A stretch of DNA of 64,000 nt from Streptomyces sp. S.PNR 29 (GTDB lineage Bacteria; Actinomycetota; Actinomycetes; Streptomycetales; Streptomycetaceae), in contig NZ_JANUQM010000015.1 in the NCBI RefSeq assembly GCF_030386795.1, forward strand, positions 208,970 to 272,969, given 5' to 3'. The notes below the pieces were generated by a model. It did no database searches. It was not told where the DNA came from and was given only the letters and a program-made list of their open reading frames with translations. The translations under genes were made by a program, and so were the position numbers. The stretch's first letter is position 1. The number at the start of each line of letters is the position of its first letter. Shown here one piece after another: positions 1 to 9,103 of this stretch.

Positions 1-339
1 ACCGATCTACGTGCTCATGGACAACGTGTCCGCCCACAAGGGCGCCGCCCTCCGCCGCTGGGCGAATAAGCACAAGGTCGGGCTGTGCTTCACCCCGACC
101 TACGCCTCGTGGGCGAACCCGACCGAGGCCCCCTTTGGGCCGCTGCGGCAGTTCACCATCGCCAACTCGAACCACCCCAACCACACCGTGCAGACCCGGG
201 CCTGCACGCCCACCTGCGCTGGCGCAATGCCAACACCCGCCACCGCGACGTCCTGGCCGCTGAACGACGTGAACGCGCCCGCATCCGCAGCGAGAAGGGC
301 ATCCGCTGGGGAGGACGCCCCCTCGCCGCTGTGGCCTGA
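1..339 (+). pseudogene. IS630-family transposase, 3' fragment, frameshifted
   Basis: This is the C-terminal half of a DDE transposase that enters from the left edge of the window. The first frame reads LMDNVSAHKGA, then FTPTYASWANP and FGPLRQFT, the usual IS630-type block around the second catalytic Asp and the final Glu region. Near position 200 the frame changes, and the ending (LRWRNANTRHRDVLAAERRERAR) continues in another frame to a stop at 337-339. A second copy of the same family lies at about 18.2-18.85 kb. It cannot make an active enzyme as it stands. Confidence 0.8.
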
Positions 340-352
340 ACAACCTGGCGGA

Positions 353-373
353 CTTATGCGGTCAGAGCCCTAG
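353..373 (+). repeat. Putative IS630-type element end, copy 1
   Basis: The string TTATGCGGTCAGAGCCCTAG directly follows the IS630 remnant. A near copy (CTATGCGGTCACAGCACTAG) lies at 4116-4136 and a shorter relative (CTATGCGTCAGGGCAG) near 19678-19697. Position after the transposase end and recurrence suggest an insertion sequence terminus; the partner end is not in the window. Confidence 0.45.
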
Positions 374-390
374 CTGACACCCTATCCGCC

Positions 391-831
391 TTACCACCAA
401 CGGTGTTCGCTGACGCCCTCGACTATGAGGGAGGTGCCGATGCCCAGCAGCCAGACATCCTTGGCCAGCGCGGTTCCAGGCTCAGTGGGTCGCAGGCTGC
501 CCTCCTTGCGCATGCCCGGCGCGCGCAGATATAGCCCGAGCGTGCCGGCAGAGAACGCGGTCAGCGCGGCTCCGGCAACAGCGGCAGGGACCACCGGCAG
601 GAGCAGCGCGGCGGCAACGGCGGTCTCCCCGGCAGAGAGCAACCTGACGAACTGCTGGGCATCGAGCTTGCCCAAGAAGGGGTAGGCGGTGGTGGCGAAC
701 TGCTGCAGTCCCTCAGCGGTGGCCTGGTCCGCGCCGCGTTTCGACAGCGCGGAGTTGAGGAAGAACGTGCCGACGGGGAGCCTGAGCGGCAACTGTCGCG
801 CTGCGGACCGCCAGATGGAATCGGATGCCAT
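391..831 (-). CDS. DoxX-like small membrane protein
   Basis: This encodes 146 residues with an N-terminal basic stretch and three to four hydrophobic segments (about residues 65-105 and 122-138). Length and pattern (GTFFLNSALSKRG near the start, Ala/Leu/Val-rich helices) fit small DoxX/DoxD-like integral membrane proteins, whose exact roles are mostly unknown. It stands alone between an IS630 remnant and a broken hydrolase gene, so context gives no function. The call rests on general topology rather than a diagnostic motif. Confidence 0.5.
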   Translation of the reverse strand: MASDSIWRSAARQLPLRLPVGTFFLNSALSKRGADQATAEGLQQFATTAYPFLGKLDAQQFVRLLSAGETAVAAALLLPVVPAAVAGAALTAFSAGTLGLYLRAPGMRKEGSLRPTEPGTALAKDVWLLGIGTSLIVEGVSEHRWW

Positions 832-914
832 GCCGAGCCTCCCAAAGTGGGCAGTTGGCTCCTGGAGAACGACCGAGGGCTACGAAGCACCGCCGAGTCA
901 CGGAACGTCACAGA

Positions 915-1693
915 TCAAGGCGGAGCGACACCACTTCTCAGCGCGTCGCGCAGCACTGAGACGGCCTGGGCAACGGCCGCACGGGTGGCATGGGTGTCGC
1001 TGAGAGGGTTGAGCATCATGATGTGGGGCCTCGCCCTCGTCGCGTAGGACGTCTGCCTCGTCGACGAGGAGGAAGGCCGGTGGGAGACCGGCGAGCTGAT
1101 CGAGGTCGGCCTTCAGGGGAGGGGCGGTGATCTCGCTGCGCTGCGCGCGGTCGGGAATGCAGGCGTTCCAGAACCACTCCATGGCCTGGGCGGTGAGGAA
1201 GTAGCCGCCGACCGAGTCGACCGCCACCGCCATGCGGTCCGGATCGAGGCCATGGGCAGCGCCTTCCCGGACGATTCACTGAGCGGTGGCGTTGCCCTGC
1301 TCGATCGCCACCGGGTAGTGCGCCTCGGGAGAGCGGGTGTACTCGACGAACACGACCGCAGCCTGCGCCCGTCCGCGAACTCGCGCACCGGCCGATCATG
1401 CTGTCGGCGTTGCCCGGAATCCAGCCACCGCCGTGCATGTAGAGAACCACGGGGAGGGGTGGCGCGGCGCCGCGCGGCCGAACGATGCGGACACGTACAT
1501 CGCCGACATCGGCAGGAACGGTGATCCACTCTGAGTCGACATCGAGCTTCTCGATCGGTTCCGCTTGAAGGTCGTCCAGCACCCTGCGGGCCTTCTCGGG
1601 CCCCAGTTCGTACAAGAACGGCGGCTGGGACGTGGCATCTGCGAACTGCTGGGCTGCGGGCTCCAGAACGATGGAGCCAGAGGGAGCGGTCAT
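915..1693 (-). pseudogene. Alpha/beta hydrolase (HSL-type esterase), broken
   Basis: The N-terminal part (MTAPSGSIVLEPAAQQ to VVLYMHGGGW) carries the HGGGW oxyanion-hole motif of hormone-sensitive-lipase-type esterases. After about position 1370 the frame shifts to VVFVEYTRSPEAHYPVAIEQ. At 1276-1278 a TGA stands where the family usually has Trp. The nucleophile region reads MAVAVDSVGG and jumps straight to YFLTAQAMEWFW, so the segment normally between them is deleted. The tail (LPPAFLLVDEADVLRDEGEA, then MMLNPLSDTHATRAA) is spread over two frames. The gene is dead. Confidence 0.75.
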
Positions 1694-2342
1694 GACCAGC
1701 TCCGTGAGGTCTGGGGCTGAGAGATGCTGAGGACTCCTGCACGGCCTGACCGCGGAGCGTCAATGCGCCCCGCCACTGGGCAGGCAGCGCAGCATTGCCA
1801 CAAGCAACAGCCTCGTCCCTCCGAGGCATGATCGCATCCGTGCAGTCGCCCACCCGGCCCGTACCACCACTGTGCTGTTGCTGCCCGAGCCGAGGCCGAA
1901 GCGGGTGGAAGGCCGGCTGCGGGCGGCCAGGCGCCTCGGTCGAGATCTCGGGCAGATCTTCGGTTGCGAGTCTTCCGGCCACCATTGGCCAGGCGGCCCC
2001 TTCCCTCGGATCTGCCTCCGTCACGGGCTCAGCCTGGGTACGCCCCGCTGTCGAAGCGACTGTCTGGGACACCGGTTCAGGTCCACGTCGCGCGGCCAGG
2101 ATCGGTTCAGTTTCGCCCCGATCTGCCGGGGACCGAGCAGCATGCACCGTAACGCGACCTTCGCGACACCGGGCGTCCGGTCGTGCCGATGTGCGGACAG
2201 CCAGGAAGCCACGGAAGCGATCGCCCACCGGAGGGGCGGCGGTGCAGAGCGTGCGCCGGCGGGCCGCCACATCATCGCTGCGGTTGTACGACAGCTGTTC
2301 GAGGTCGACGATTGTTACAGCCCTGCATTCGGAAGGAGGGCC
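1694..2342. other. Stretch without a recognisable gene
   Basis: About 650 bases lie between the divergent broken esterase and the intact hydrolase at 2343. Several long open frames exist on both strands, as expected in such GC-rich DNA, but their translations are low-complexity Arg/Pro/Ala-rich and match no family I recognise. It presumably holds promoters for the flanking divergent genes and may contain decayed DNA. Confidence 0.5.
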
Positions 2343-3170
2343 ATGAGCGAGCCGACGACCAATGCCCCGCCGATCGTGCTGATCCACGGGCTTTGGATGA
2401 CCGCCAGAAGCTGGGATCGCTGGGCGCAGTATTACCGGGCGAAGGGCTACGAGGTGGTCGTGCCGACGTACCCAGGGTTCGAGATCGAGGTGGAGGCGCT
2501 GCGTGAAAAGCCCGAGATCATCGCCGCGGCATCCGTCCCCGAAACCCTCGACCATCTCAGCGACGTGGTCGAGAACCTGGACCGTCCTCCGATCATCATG
2601 GGCCACTCCTTCGGCGGGACCTTCACCCAACTCCTGGTCAACCGAGGGTTGGGCGCCGCCGCCGTGACGATCGACTCGGCGCCACCCGAGGGAGTGCGGG
2701 TGAACCCACCGTCTCAGATCAAGTCCCTGTTTCCGATCCTCGCCAACCCGGCCAACCGGCACCGCGCGGTGGGCTTCACCAAGGAGCAGTTCCACTACGC
2801 GTTCGCCAACACGTGCAGCAGGGAGGAGTCCGACGCGGCCTACGACCACCTCCACATCCCGGCGCCCGGCAGCTGGGTGTGGGCCTACGGCCTGATAGCC
2901 AACTGGAAGCCGGGCCACCAGGAGACCTGGGTCGACTACGACCTGGACGACCGGGCGCCGCTGCTGTTCATCATGGGCGGCAAGGACCACCTGATGCCGC
3001 CATCGGTGATCCGCTCCAACGCGAAGAAGTACCGCAACTCCGAGGCGCTGACCGAGACCTACGAGTTCCCGGACCGCTCACACTTCACCGGTGTCGAACC
3101 CGGCTGGGAGCAGGTGGCCGATTACGCGCTCGAATGGGCGACCAGCCACGCCCGAACCCAGACGAGCTGA
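2343..3170 (+). CDS. Alpha/beta hydrolase
   Basis: The product is 275 residues. Early residues PPIVLIHGLWMTARSW form the strand and oxyanion loop of an alpha/beta hydrolase, GHSFGG is the nucleophile elbow (Ser as nucleophile), LLFIMGGKDHLMP holds the likely acidic residue and DRSHFTG the catalytic His. The ATG at 2343 follows GGAAGGAGGG at good spacing. The next gene overlaps its stop codon, so the two are probably co-translated. Substrate is not predictable from sequence; the family includes haloperoxidase-like and lactone or ester hydrolases. A broken hydrolase lies divergently upstream. Confidence 0.8.
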   Translation: MSEPTTNAPPIVLIHGLWMTARSWDRWAQYYRAKGYEVVVPTYPGFEIEVEALREKPEIIAAASVPETLDHLSDVVENLDRPPIIMGHSFGGTFTQLLVNRGLGAAAVTIDSAPPEGVRVNPPSQIKSLFPILANPANRHRAVGFTKEQFHYAFANTCSREESDAAYDHLHIPAPGSWVWAYGLIANWKPGHQETWVDYDLDDRAPLLFIMGGKDHLMPPSVIRSNAKKYRNSEALTETYEFPDRSHFTGVEPGWEQVADYALEWATSHARTQTS

Positions 3171-3922
3171 CAAACCGCATCGTCGTCATCGGCGGCACCG
3201 GCAACATCGGTTCGAAACTCGTGCCGCAACTCGCCCAGCACGGCCACGACACGGTGGCGGCAGCACCAACGACAGGGGTCAACACCCTCACCGGCGAAGG
3301 ACTCACCGACGCGCTGGCCGGCGCATCCGTGGTGATCGATGTATCGAACTCGCCGTCCTTCGAAGACAGCACGGTGATGAGGTTGTTCGAGACCTCCACG
3401 CGCGATCTGCTCGCCGCCGAAGCCGCAGCCGACGTCGCCCACCACGTCGCACTATCGGTGGTGGGGGCCGAGCGATTGCCCGAGAGCGGCTACTTCCAGG
3501 CGAAAGTCGCTCAGGAGCAGCTGATCGATAAATCCTCGATCCCGTACTCGATCGTGCACGCGACACAGTTCTTCGAGTTCGTCGCGAGCGTCGCCGACGA
3601 CGCCACCGCCGACGGCACGGTCCGGCTGGCCCCGGTGCTCTTCCAACCCATCGCGGGCGACGACGTCGCCCAGGCGGTGGACCGAATCTCGACCGGGCCG
3701 CCGCTGAACGGCAGGGTCGACGTCGCCGGGCCCGAGCGGTTCCAGATGGACGAGTTCTTCCGGCAGGCCCTAGCTGCCCGCAACGACCCGCGTGAGGTCG
3801 TCACGGACCCCCACGCCCGCTACTTCGGAGCCGAACTGAGCGAGGGAACTCTGGTGCCGGGCAGCGACGCGATCCTCGGCGAGACCCGCTACAGCGACTG
3901 GCCGGGCCGGACAGCGGCCTGA
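3167..3922 (+). CDS. NAD(P)-binding (NmrA/SDR-atypical) protein
   Basis: The coding frame starts LTNRIVVIGGTGNIGSKLVP, a Rossmann fold with the atypical-SDR dinucleotide motif GGTGNIG. It continues through SVVGAERLPESGYFQAKVAQE and SIPYSIVHATQFFEF, as in NmrA-like sugar or quinone oxidoreductases, to a total of about 251 residues. No ATG or GTG exists at the expected place. The only start fitting the domain edge is CTG at 3167, which overlaps the upstream TGA by CTGA, so translational coupling to the hydrolase is likely. The alternative is a small sequence change that removed the original ATG. Confidence 0.7.
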   Translation: MTNRIVVIGGTGNIGSKLVPQLAQHGHDTVAAAPTTGVNTLTGEGLTDALAGASVVIDVSNSPSFEDSTVMRLFETSTRDLLAAEAAADVAHHVALSVVGAERLPESGYFQAKVAQEQLIDKSSIPYSIVHATQFFEFVASVADDATADGTVRLAPVLFQPIAGDDVAQAVDRISTGPPLNGRVDVAGPERFQMDEFFRQALAARNDPREVVTDPHARYFGAELSEGTLVPGSDAILGETRYSDWPGRTAA

Positions 3923-4115
3923 CGGTCCCCGACCTACGCCTCCCGGGCCCCGTATCGACGAGGCGGAAGCGGAGCGCGTCGCGGCTACCGAAGCCCGCAA
4001 CCGCGACCGCGTGGGACGGTTGCGTTCGTCCGCAGACAACGCGCAGGCGCACTGGCCGCCAGCACGCCGACACCGGGGACCTCGTCACCACCCATCCAAC
4101 CGCCAACCCGGTGAA

Positions 4116-4136
4116 CCTATGCGGTCACAGCACTAG
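4116..4136 (+). repeat. Putative IS630-type element end, copy 2
   Basis: CTATGCGGTCACAGCACTAG closely matches the string after the IS630 remnant at 353-373. The roughly 190 bases before it code for Arg-rich text in all frames and may be decayed transposase DNA, but I cannot prove that. Confidence 0.4.
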
Positions 4137-4154
4137 ATACGGGGAGGTGTCCAA

Positions 4155-4630
4155 ATGAAGGCGATTGTGGTGACGGATCAGGCCGCGAGGACGGCCAGGA
4201 TGAAGCTGGTGGAGCGGCCCGAGCCGGATGCGGAGAGGCTCGCCAGCCTCTCGGGCGCGAACTACGGCGATGTCGTCGTCGAAGTTCATGCGTCGGGATT
4301 CACCGGGAATGAGCTGGAGTGGCCCTCGACCTGGACCGATCGCCTCGGCCGCCGACCGCACGCCGTCGATCCCCGGCCACGAGCTGGCCGGAGTGGTCAC
4401 CGCCCTCAGCTATGGCACAACCGCCCTGTCGGTTAGGACAGCGGGTGTTCGGCCTCACGGACTGGACGCGCGACGGCACCCTCGCGGAGTATGTCGTCGT
4501 CGAGGCACGCGCCCTTGCGCCGCTGCCGAGCCACAGGCACGGTCCATCAGCGGACGAATCCACCATGCACGCGCGAAGGCCTGCACGCATCCCGTCGCCA
4601 CGCACATTCGGCGCGGGCGACGGCATCGAC
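4155..4630 (+). pseudogene. Zinc-independent MDR/quinone reductase, broken
   Basis: The beginning, MKAIVVTDQAARTARMKLVERP, then GDVVVEVHASGFTGNELEWP, is the N-terminal GroES-like domain of a medium-chain dehydrogenase/quinone reductase. Then the frame shifts to IPGHELAGVVTALSYGT and again to GQRVFGLTDWTRDGTLAEYVVV, all standard MDR motifs. Beyond about 4550 the sequence degenerates and the cofactor-binding domain is absent. At least two frameshifts and a large 3' deletion make it non-functional. Confidence 0.75.
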
Positions 4631-4794
4631 GCCGTCGAATGCCTCGTGGCCGGGACTGCCAGTGGCTCACGGCCTTGTGCCCGGGTGCCGGAGCTTGGTC
4701 TTATGCCGTGCTCACGGCGCCTACCTGCCGTTTCCCGCTGATGTGCCCTGCGGCAGACGAAGCGCTCTCGGGCTGCGGGTAGTGCTCAGCCCTG

Positions 4795-4824
4795 GCGGGC
4801 CGGGCCGGTGCCTGCCTGGCCCGC
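4795..4824. terminator. Possible hairpin terminator
   Basis: GCGGGCC and GGCCCGC pair across a 16-base GC-rich loop and are followed by GTCTTT. It lies between the decayed MDR gene and the convergent antiporter gene, where a bidirectional terminator would be expected. The stem is short, so the call is tentative. Confidence 0.3.
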
Positions 4825-4923
4825 GTCTTTGGGGCGGCCGTGAGCCGGAGCACGGTCCCGCGCCTGGTCGACGTTCGTCCGGAACCGGGGGTGCCCGCGC
4901 CGCGCGTGGGCGGTCGCGACGAA

Positions 4924-6132
4924 TCAATCCGCCTCCTTCTCGGGCCCCGATCTTGCGGATCCCCGTGAACGGTTCAGCAATGGCAAGGCCGTCAGAGGAA
5001 ACACGACCACTGACAGCAGGCCTGCCGCCACCAGCGCGGCGGCGTTAGCCGGTCGGATTGCCTCCAACTTCAAGCCGATCGTCGTCGCAGCCACGATGAC
5101 CGGGAGCGAGGTGGCCTGCAAGAGTCCGCTGGCCATGACCTCGGCGCGCGAGAGGCCGGCGCTGTGGTAGACCAACGCGGGCACTCCACGAACGAGGAGG
5201 AGCGCGGCAAGGAACATGGGTACCCGCAACGCCGTTCCGGCGTCCGCGAACAGGGCTCCAAGGTCGAACTGGATGCCGCTCGTCACGAAGAAGACCGGGA
5301 TGAGAAAGCCATAGCCGAGGCCCTCCAGTTTGACGTGGAACTGCGGGTGCGTCTGTTCGGAGTCGGGGTCGACCAGCCGTAGCACGGCCCCTGCGATGAA
5401 GGCACCCAGAACGGCCTCGAATCCGAGATGCAGGGCGACCGCGGACAGACCAACGATCAGAACCATTGTCAAGCGGACCCTGACTTGAGCGCTCGTGTCC
5501 GCCAGGTTCATCACCGTCTGGGACAGCCACATGGAGCGTCCTGCGCGTATTGAGGCCACCACGATGAGCACCATCAGGCAAGCAAGGCCGAGCAGGAGAA
5601 GCAGCCTGGAAGCCGGGCCCGATGCATGCTCGGAGAAGAACAGCGACAGCAGCACCACAGCGCTGATCTCACCTGCCGAGCCTCCACCGATGGTCAGCTG
5701 GCCAACTGGCCGGTCGACCGCGCCGGCGTCCTCGAGGATCGGGACCAGAAGTCCCAGAGACGTGGCCACCAGCGCGGTGCCGAGGAGCAGCGGGCTCTCG
5801 AACAACCCGGCGATGTGCAGCATCCAGCCGACGGCTGCGGCCAGCGCAAGTGTGCCGGCCAGACCAATGCCGACGAGCCTCGCCCGCGGCCCGCGTAGTT
5901 GCTTGAAGTCGATCTCGAGCCCGGCAAGGAACAACAGGAAGCACAGTCCAATGATCGACAAGGCCTGAACGGTGGCGTCCGGCTGCACCACATTCAGCAC
6001 CGCCGGGCCAAGAACGACGCCAGCCACGATCTCGAGGACCGGGCCCGGGAGAGGGACGCGGGGCACCAGGGCGAGGAGGAAGGGGACGCCGGCGGCTACC
6101 GCGAGAACGATGACCAGGTTGTCGTACGACAT
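4924..6132 (-). CDS. CPA2-family cation/proton antiporter
   Basis: This is a membrane protein of about 402 residues with 11-13 hydrophobic helices. PGPVLEIVAGVVLGP, LFLAGLEIDF and SLGLLVPILEDAG are typical of the CPA2 (KefB/GerN/NapA-like) Na+/H+ exchanger domain. The start is placed at the ATG at 6130-6132 (MSYDNLVIVL) because the ten upstream in-frame residues are Arg/Pro-rich and precede the first helix. It lacks a C-terminal TrkA-N regulatory domain. It would exchange Na+ or K+ for protons across the cytoplasmic membrane. A decayed relative lies at about 12 kb. Confidence 0.85.
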   Translation of the reverse strand: MSYDNLVIVLAVAAGVPFLLALVPRVPLPGPVLEIVAGVVLGPAVLNVVQPDATVQALSIIGLCFLLFLAGLEIDFKQLRGPRARLVGIGLAGTLALAAAVGWMLHIAGLFESPLLLGTALVATSLGLLVPILEDAGAVDRPVGQLTIGGGSAGEISAVVLLSLFFSEHASGPASRLLLLLGLACLMVLIVVASIRAGRSMWLSQTVMNLADTSAQVRVRLTMVLIVGLSAVALHLGFEAVLGAFIAGAVLRLVDPDSEQTHPQFHVKLEGLGYGFLIPVFFVTSGIQFDLGALFADAGTALRVPMFLAALLLVRGVPALVYHSAGLSRAEVMASGLLQATSLPVIVAATTIGLKLEAIRPANAAALVAAGLLSVVVFPLTALPLLNRSRGSARSGPEKEAD

Positions 6133-6472
6133 CGTGACTCCGGCGGCCGGTCGGCGGGGCAAGGTTCTGACCCAGATTGCCCCATCCGCGATGGTGTTAT
6201 GGCCGGTCGAAGAACGAGAAGGTCACTGATATCCAACGGAGATCCGTGGGTCTGGAACGAACCTCCAGGGTGCGGTGGCTGCGGGCCTCACTGATGTGGG
6301 GGCGTGGAGCGTTCAGGCTCCGGCAGTGTCGACGATGATGTTGGTGCGACCGTCAAGGTGGCCGATTCCACCGTGTACGCCACGGTCGGCGGCTTCCGGG
6401 CTGCTGATCGTGACGGAGGCGAGAATGCTCACAGTTGGTTACGCTGTCGATACGATGGGTGGTGAGCGACGC

Positions 6473-7066
6473 ATGGTCACGCGCGGATTCACGGGACGTC
6501 CTCGACGCACGGAAGGCGCGGTCCCGCCGGGGCAGTTCGTCACCAGTGACTTCCCGGTCCTCACGGCGGGCCCGACCCAGCACGTACCGACCCGCGCGTG
6601 GGAGCTGGTGGTCACCGACGGGACCACGGAGAGGACCTACGCGTGGGCATCGCTGCGCGATCTGGGCGTGGTGGACCTGACCACCGACATTCACTGCGTC
6701 ACGCACTGGTCCAAGCTGGGGACGACCTGGCAGGGCGTTCCGGTGGCGGCCGTGCTGGAGGACGCCGGGGTGGCCGACGAGCCCTACGCGCTGGTGTCCT
6801 CGTACGGCGGCTACACCACGAACGTCCCGGTGGAGGACCTGGTGGACCGCGACGCGATAGTCGCGGTGGGCTACGAGGGCGGTCCGATCCCGGCCGAGCA
6901 CGGCGGGCCGGTCCGGCTGCTGGTGCCGCACCTGTATCTGTGGAAGTCTGCCAAGTGGTTGCGCGGGATCCGGGTGATGCCCGAGGACGAGCTAGGGTTC
7001 TGGGAGAACGCCGGCTACCACCACCGCGGTGACCCGTTCCTCGAACAGCGCTACTACGGTGACTGA
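6473..7066 (+). CDS. Molybdopterin-dependent (sulfite oxidase-like) oxidoreductase
   Basis: The protein has about 197 residues. TTDIHCVTHWSKLGTTWQGV carries the conserved Cys that binds molybdenum in the sulfite oxidase/YedY fold. LVSSYGGYTTNVPVEDL and LLVPHLYLWKSAKWLRGI follow in family order. I chose the ATG at 6473 (MVTRGFTGRP) because family members begin with this text; ATGs at 6425 and 6455 are possible. There is no Tat signal, so it is probably cytoplasmic. It overlaps the next gene, a flavin reductase, which is a plausible electron partner. Confidence 0.85.
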   Translation: MVTRGFTGRPRRTEGAVPPGQFVTSDFPVLTAGPTQHVPTRAWELVVTDGTTERTYAWASLRDLGVVDLTTDIHCVTHWSKLGTTWQGVPVAAVLEDAGVADEPYALVSSYGGYTTNVPVEDLVDRDAIVAVGYEGGPIPAEHGGPVRLLVPHLYLWKSAKWLRGIRVMPEDELGFWENAGYHHRGDPFLEQRYYGD

Positions 7067-7796
7067 CCGTTCAGCCATGCCACCGCGCGTGCGCCCCGTT
7101 CACGGCTGGCGAGCCGCCACTGTGGCCGGTACGGCGCGTGAGAGCGCCTCGGCGCGCAGCATCCGGCTCGCCGTCGCCGGCTGGCCGGGGCATGTCGCCG
7201 GCCAGCACATCGACGTCCGGCTCACCGCCGAGGACGGGTACCAGGCCACCCGCAGCTTCTCGCTGTCCTCCGCGCCCGGGGAGGCGCCGCAGATCACCGT
7301 GGAACGCGTGGACGACGGCGAAGTGTCTCCGTACCTGGTCGACGTCGCCACCGACGGTGATGCCCTGGAGGTCATGGGACCGGTGGGGGGCTATTTCGTG
7401 TGGCAGCCCGGCGACGACGTACCGCTGCTCCTGGTCGCCGGCGGCTCCGGCATCGCGCCGATGCGCGCCATCTGGCGGGCCGCCCGCGCTCACGGCACTC
7501 CGGTGCGACTGGTGTACTCCGCGCGCACCGCGGACCGGGTCATCTTCGCCGACGAGCTGCGCAGTCCCAACGGGCCGGAGAGCACCGTCCACCTGACCCG
7601 GGAACGCGCGGCGGGGTTCGAGCACGGCCGGCTGAGAGCCGAGCAGCTGAGCGCGCTGCTTCGTCCGGGTGGTGTTCGCGAGCCGCGGCTGCGGGCTTAC
7701 GTGTCCGGCCCGACCGCCTTCGTCGAGGAAGCCGCCCGCGGACTGATCGGCGCCGGCTTGGACGCCGACTCGTTGAGGACCGAGAGGTTCGGATAG
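7059..7796 (+). CDS. FAD/NAD-binding ferredoxin reductase-like oxidoreductase
   Basis: The product is about 245 residues, with an FAD domain (ATRSFSLSSAPGE carrying the RxFS motif) followed by an NAD(P) domain (LLLVAGGSGIAPMRAIWRAA) and the C-terminal YVSGPTAFVEE. No Cys cluster for a 2Fe-2S centre is present. GTG at 7059 overlaps the upstream stop; ATG at 7077 is the alternative. It likely feeds electrons between NAD(P)H and the molybdopterin protein encoded just before it. The DUF6510 gene follows 10 bases later, so the three form one operon. Confidence 0.85.
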   Translation: MTDRSAMPPRVRPVHGWRAATVAGTARESASARSIRLAVAGWPGHVAGQHIDVRLTAEDGYQATRSFSLSSAPGEAPQITVERVDDGEVSPYLVDVATDGDALEVMGPVGGYFVWQPGDDVPLLLVAGGSGIAPMRAIWRAARAHGTPVRLVYSARTADRVIFADELRSPNGPESTVHLTRERAAGFEHGRLRAEQLSALLRPGGVREPRLRAYVSGPTAFVEEAARGLIGAGLDADSLRTERFG

Positions 7797-7806
7797 GAGG
7801 CCCGCA

Positions 7807-8097
7807 GTGAACGCAGAGGAAGACCTCCTCTCCGTGCCCCCGGAGGACGGCTATGTGGACGGCAACGCCGTCGCCGGGGCGATGTCCCTGGCTCTGGGCC
7901 GGGACGCAACCACGATCGTCCTGGAGTGTGCCGAGTGCGGGGATCGGCACCGCGTCGCCGAGTCCAGGGTCTATCTGCGCTGTCCCGGCATGGTGGTGCG
8001 CTGTCCGGCGTGCTCGGCGTGCGAGGTGCTGCTCGTCGACCGACCACGCCGGCTCCAGCTCACCCTGATGTCGGTCCGTACCTTGGGGCTGCCGTGA
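7807..8097 (+). CDS. DUF6510 family protein
   Basis: This is a 96-residue protein starting at GTG 7807 after AGGAGG. It has two CxxC pairs (ECAECGDRH and RCPACSACEV), suggesting a small zinc ribbon. DUF6510 genes are commonly found beside sulfite oxidase-like and flavin reductase genes, as here. The molecular role is unknown; an accessory or metal-binding function for the oxidoreductase pair is an inference. Confidence 0.8.
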   Translation: MNAEEDLLSVPPEDGYVDGNAVAGAMSLALGRDATTIVLECAECGDRHRVAESRVYLRCPGMVVRCPACSACEVLLVDRPRRLQLTLMSVRTLGLP

Positions 8098-8541
8098 CCC
8101 CCGCCCCGCCGGGCGAAGACCTAGAGGCGGTGGCCGAGCGGCGTGCTCGGGCGGCCCGGTCGCTGGCATGCGCGGACATCGTCGACGCCCTCGGACGAAT
8201 CCATCGGCACCACGCACACATTCACGACCTCGTCACTCCGACACCAGGCCGGGTCCTGTTCGGGCCGGCGGTCACGATCTCCTTCTTGCCCTCCTGTTCG
8301 GTGATGGTGGACCCCGAGACCCACACCTTCGGCGCTCTGCTGCAGTCCTACCCCTTCGCGGCCTACTGTTCCGCGGAGGCAGTACGTCTTCGCCGACGAC
8401 TCCGGCGCGGTGGTGATCCCCGAACCCGACATCGACGCCGTGCTCGACGGAGCCGTGACGGTGGGCAAGGAGGAGGCCGCGTTCCGTGCCAGGGTCGAGC
8501 AGGAGCGCACAACCGGCGGAGCCGGCACCGAAGGACAGTGA
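8094..8541 (+). pseudogene. RraA-like aldolase/demethylmenaquinone methyltransferase family, broken
   Basis: The frame opens at GTG 8094, overlapping the DUF6510 stop, and reads LACADIVDALGRI then FGPAVTISFLPS, as in the N-terminal part of RraA-like proteins. After SYPFAAYCSAEAV the frame is lost. The expected end (YVFADDSGAVVIPEPDID) appears in another frame after a shortened middle, and the catalytic GxxxD loop region is deleted. About 150 codons remain from an expected 220. It was probably once the fourth gene of the operon. Confidence 0.65.
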
Positions 8542-8714
8542 GAACGCTGACACACCAGGGCAACGAGGGACGTCACTCCGGCCGAAGCGGGCTCTGCGAG
8601 TCAAGCTCGCTCGGGGCGCCATGACCTCGCGTCGCCGACATGGTCGGATCGCGCGGTTCCCGGTGTTCCTGCCCGACCCGGCCGGTAGTGTTGCGCTGGT
8701 CAGGATGGGGGATG

Positions 8715-8850
8715 TCAGCAGCCGTTGAGGACCGAGGACAGGGCGCTCTTCTCGGTGGAGTCGACCGACATGCCGTAGTAGTTCACCTGGACCCAGGCGC
8801 GGGCGTAGGTGCAGCGGTACGCGGTGCGGGAGGGCCACCAGGTGCCAGGG
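8715..8850 (-). pseudogene. Secreted HNH (DUF1524-type) nuclease, 3' fragment
   Basis: On the minus strand the frame TWWPSRTAYRCTYARAWVQV then SVDSTEKSALSSVLNGC ends at TGA (8715-8717). This is the typical C-terminus of the secreted DUF1524/HNH proteins of Streptomyces. Everything upstream, including the HNH motif, is missing. Only about 45 codons survive. Confidence 0.6.
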
Positions 8851-9103
8851 TCTTGGTCGCCCGCTGTGGGAGGCCCTCGCCCACGAGGCCGTCACCGGCC
8901 CGCTCGAGCACTCCCAGGCCCTCGCCGTAACCCTCGCGCACGCCGCCCAGGCCGTCACCCGCCCAGTGTTCGACCCCACCGGCGTCGACGACCTCACGGC
9001 AGACTGGACGACAGCCCAGCGCACCACCGGTGATACCGCACAGAGCAGGCCCCGGTCAGCCGTATGCGGCAACACGAGTTCAACCTCAGTAATCGGTGGG
9101 TGA
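8846..9103 (+). other. Possible helical protein fragment of unknown family
   Basis: An open frame reads LWEALAHEAVTGPLEHSQAL, then VTLAHAAQAVTRPVFDPTGV and DDLTADWTTAQRTTGD, ending at TGA 9101. Its helical, balanced composition differs from shadow frames and suggests a remnant of a real gene, but I see no start and recognise no family. Confidence 0.25.

Noticed and set aside
1113..2990. A 625-codon open frame on the minus strand
   Set aside because: It overlaps the intact hydrolase gene on the other strand and the broken esterase, and its text is Arg/Pro/His-rich shadow sequence without a domain.
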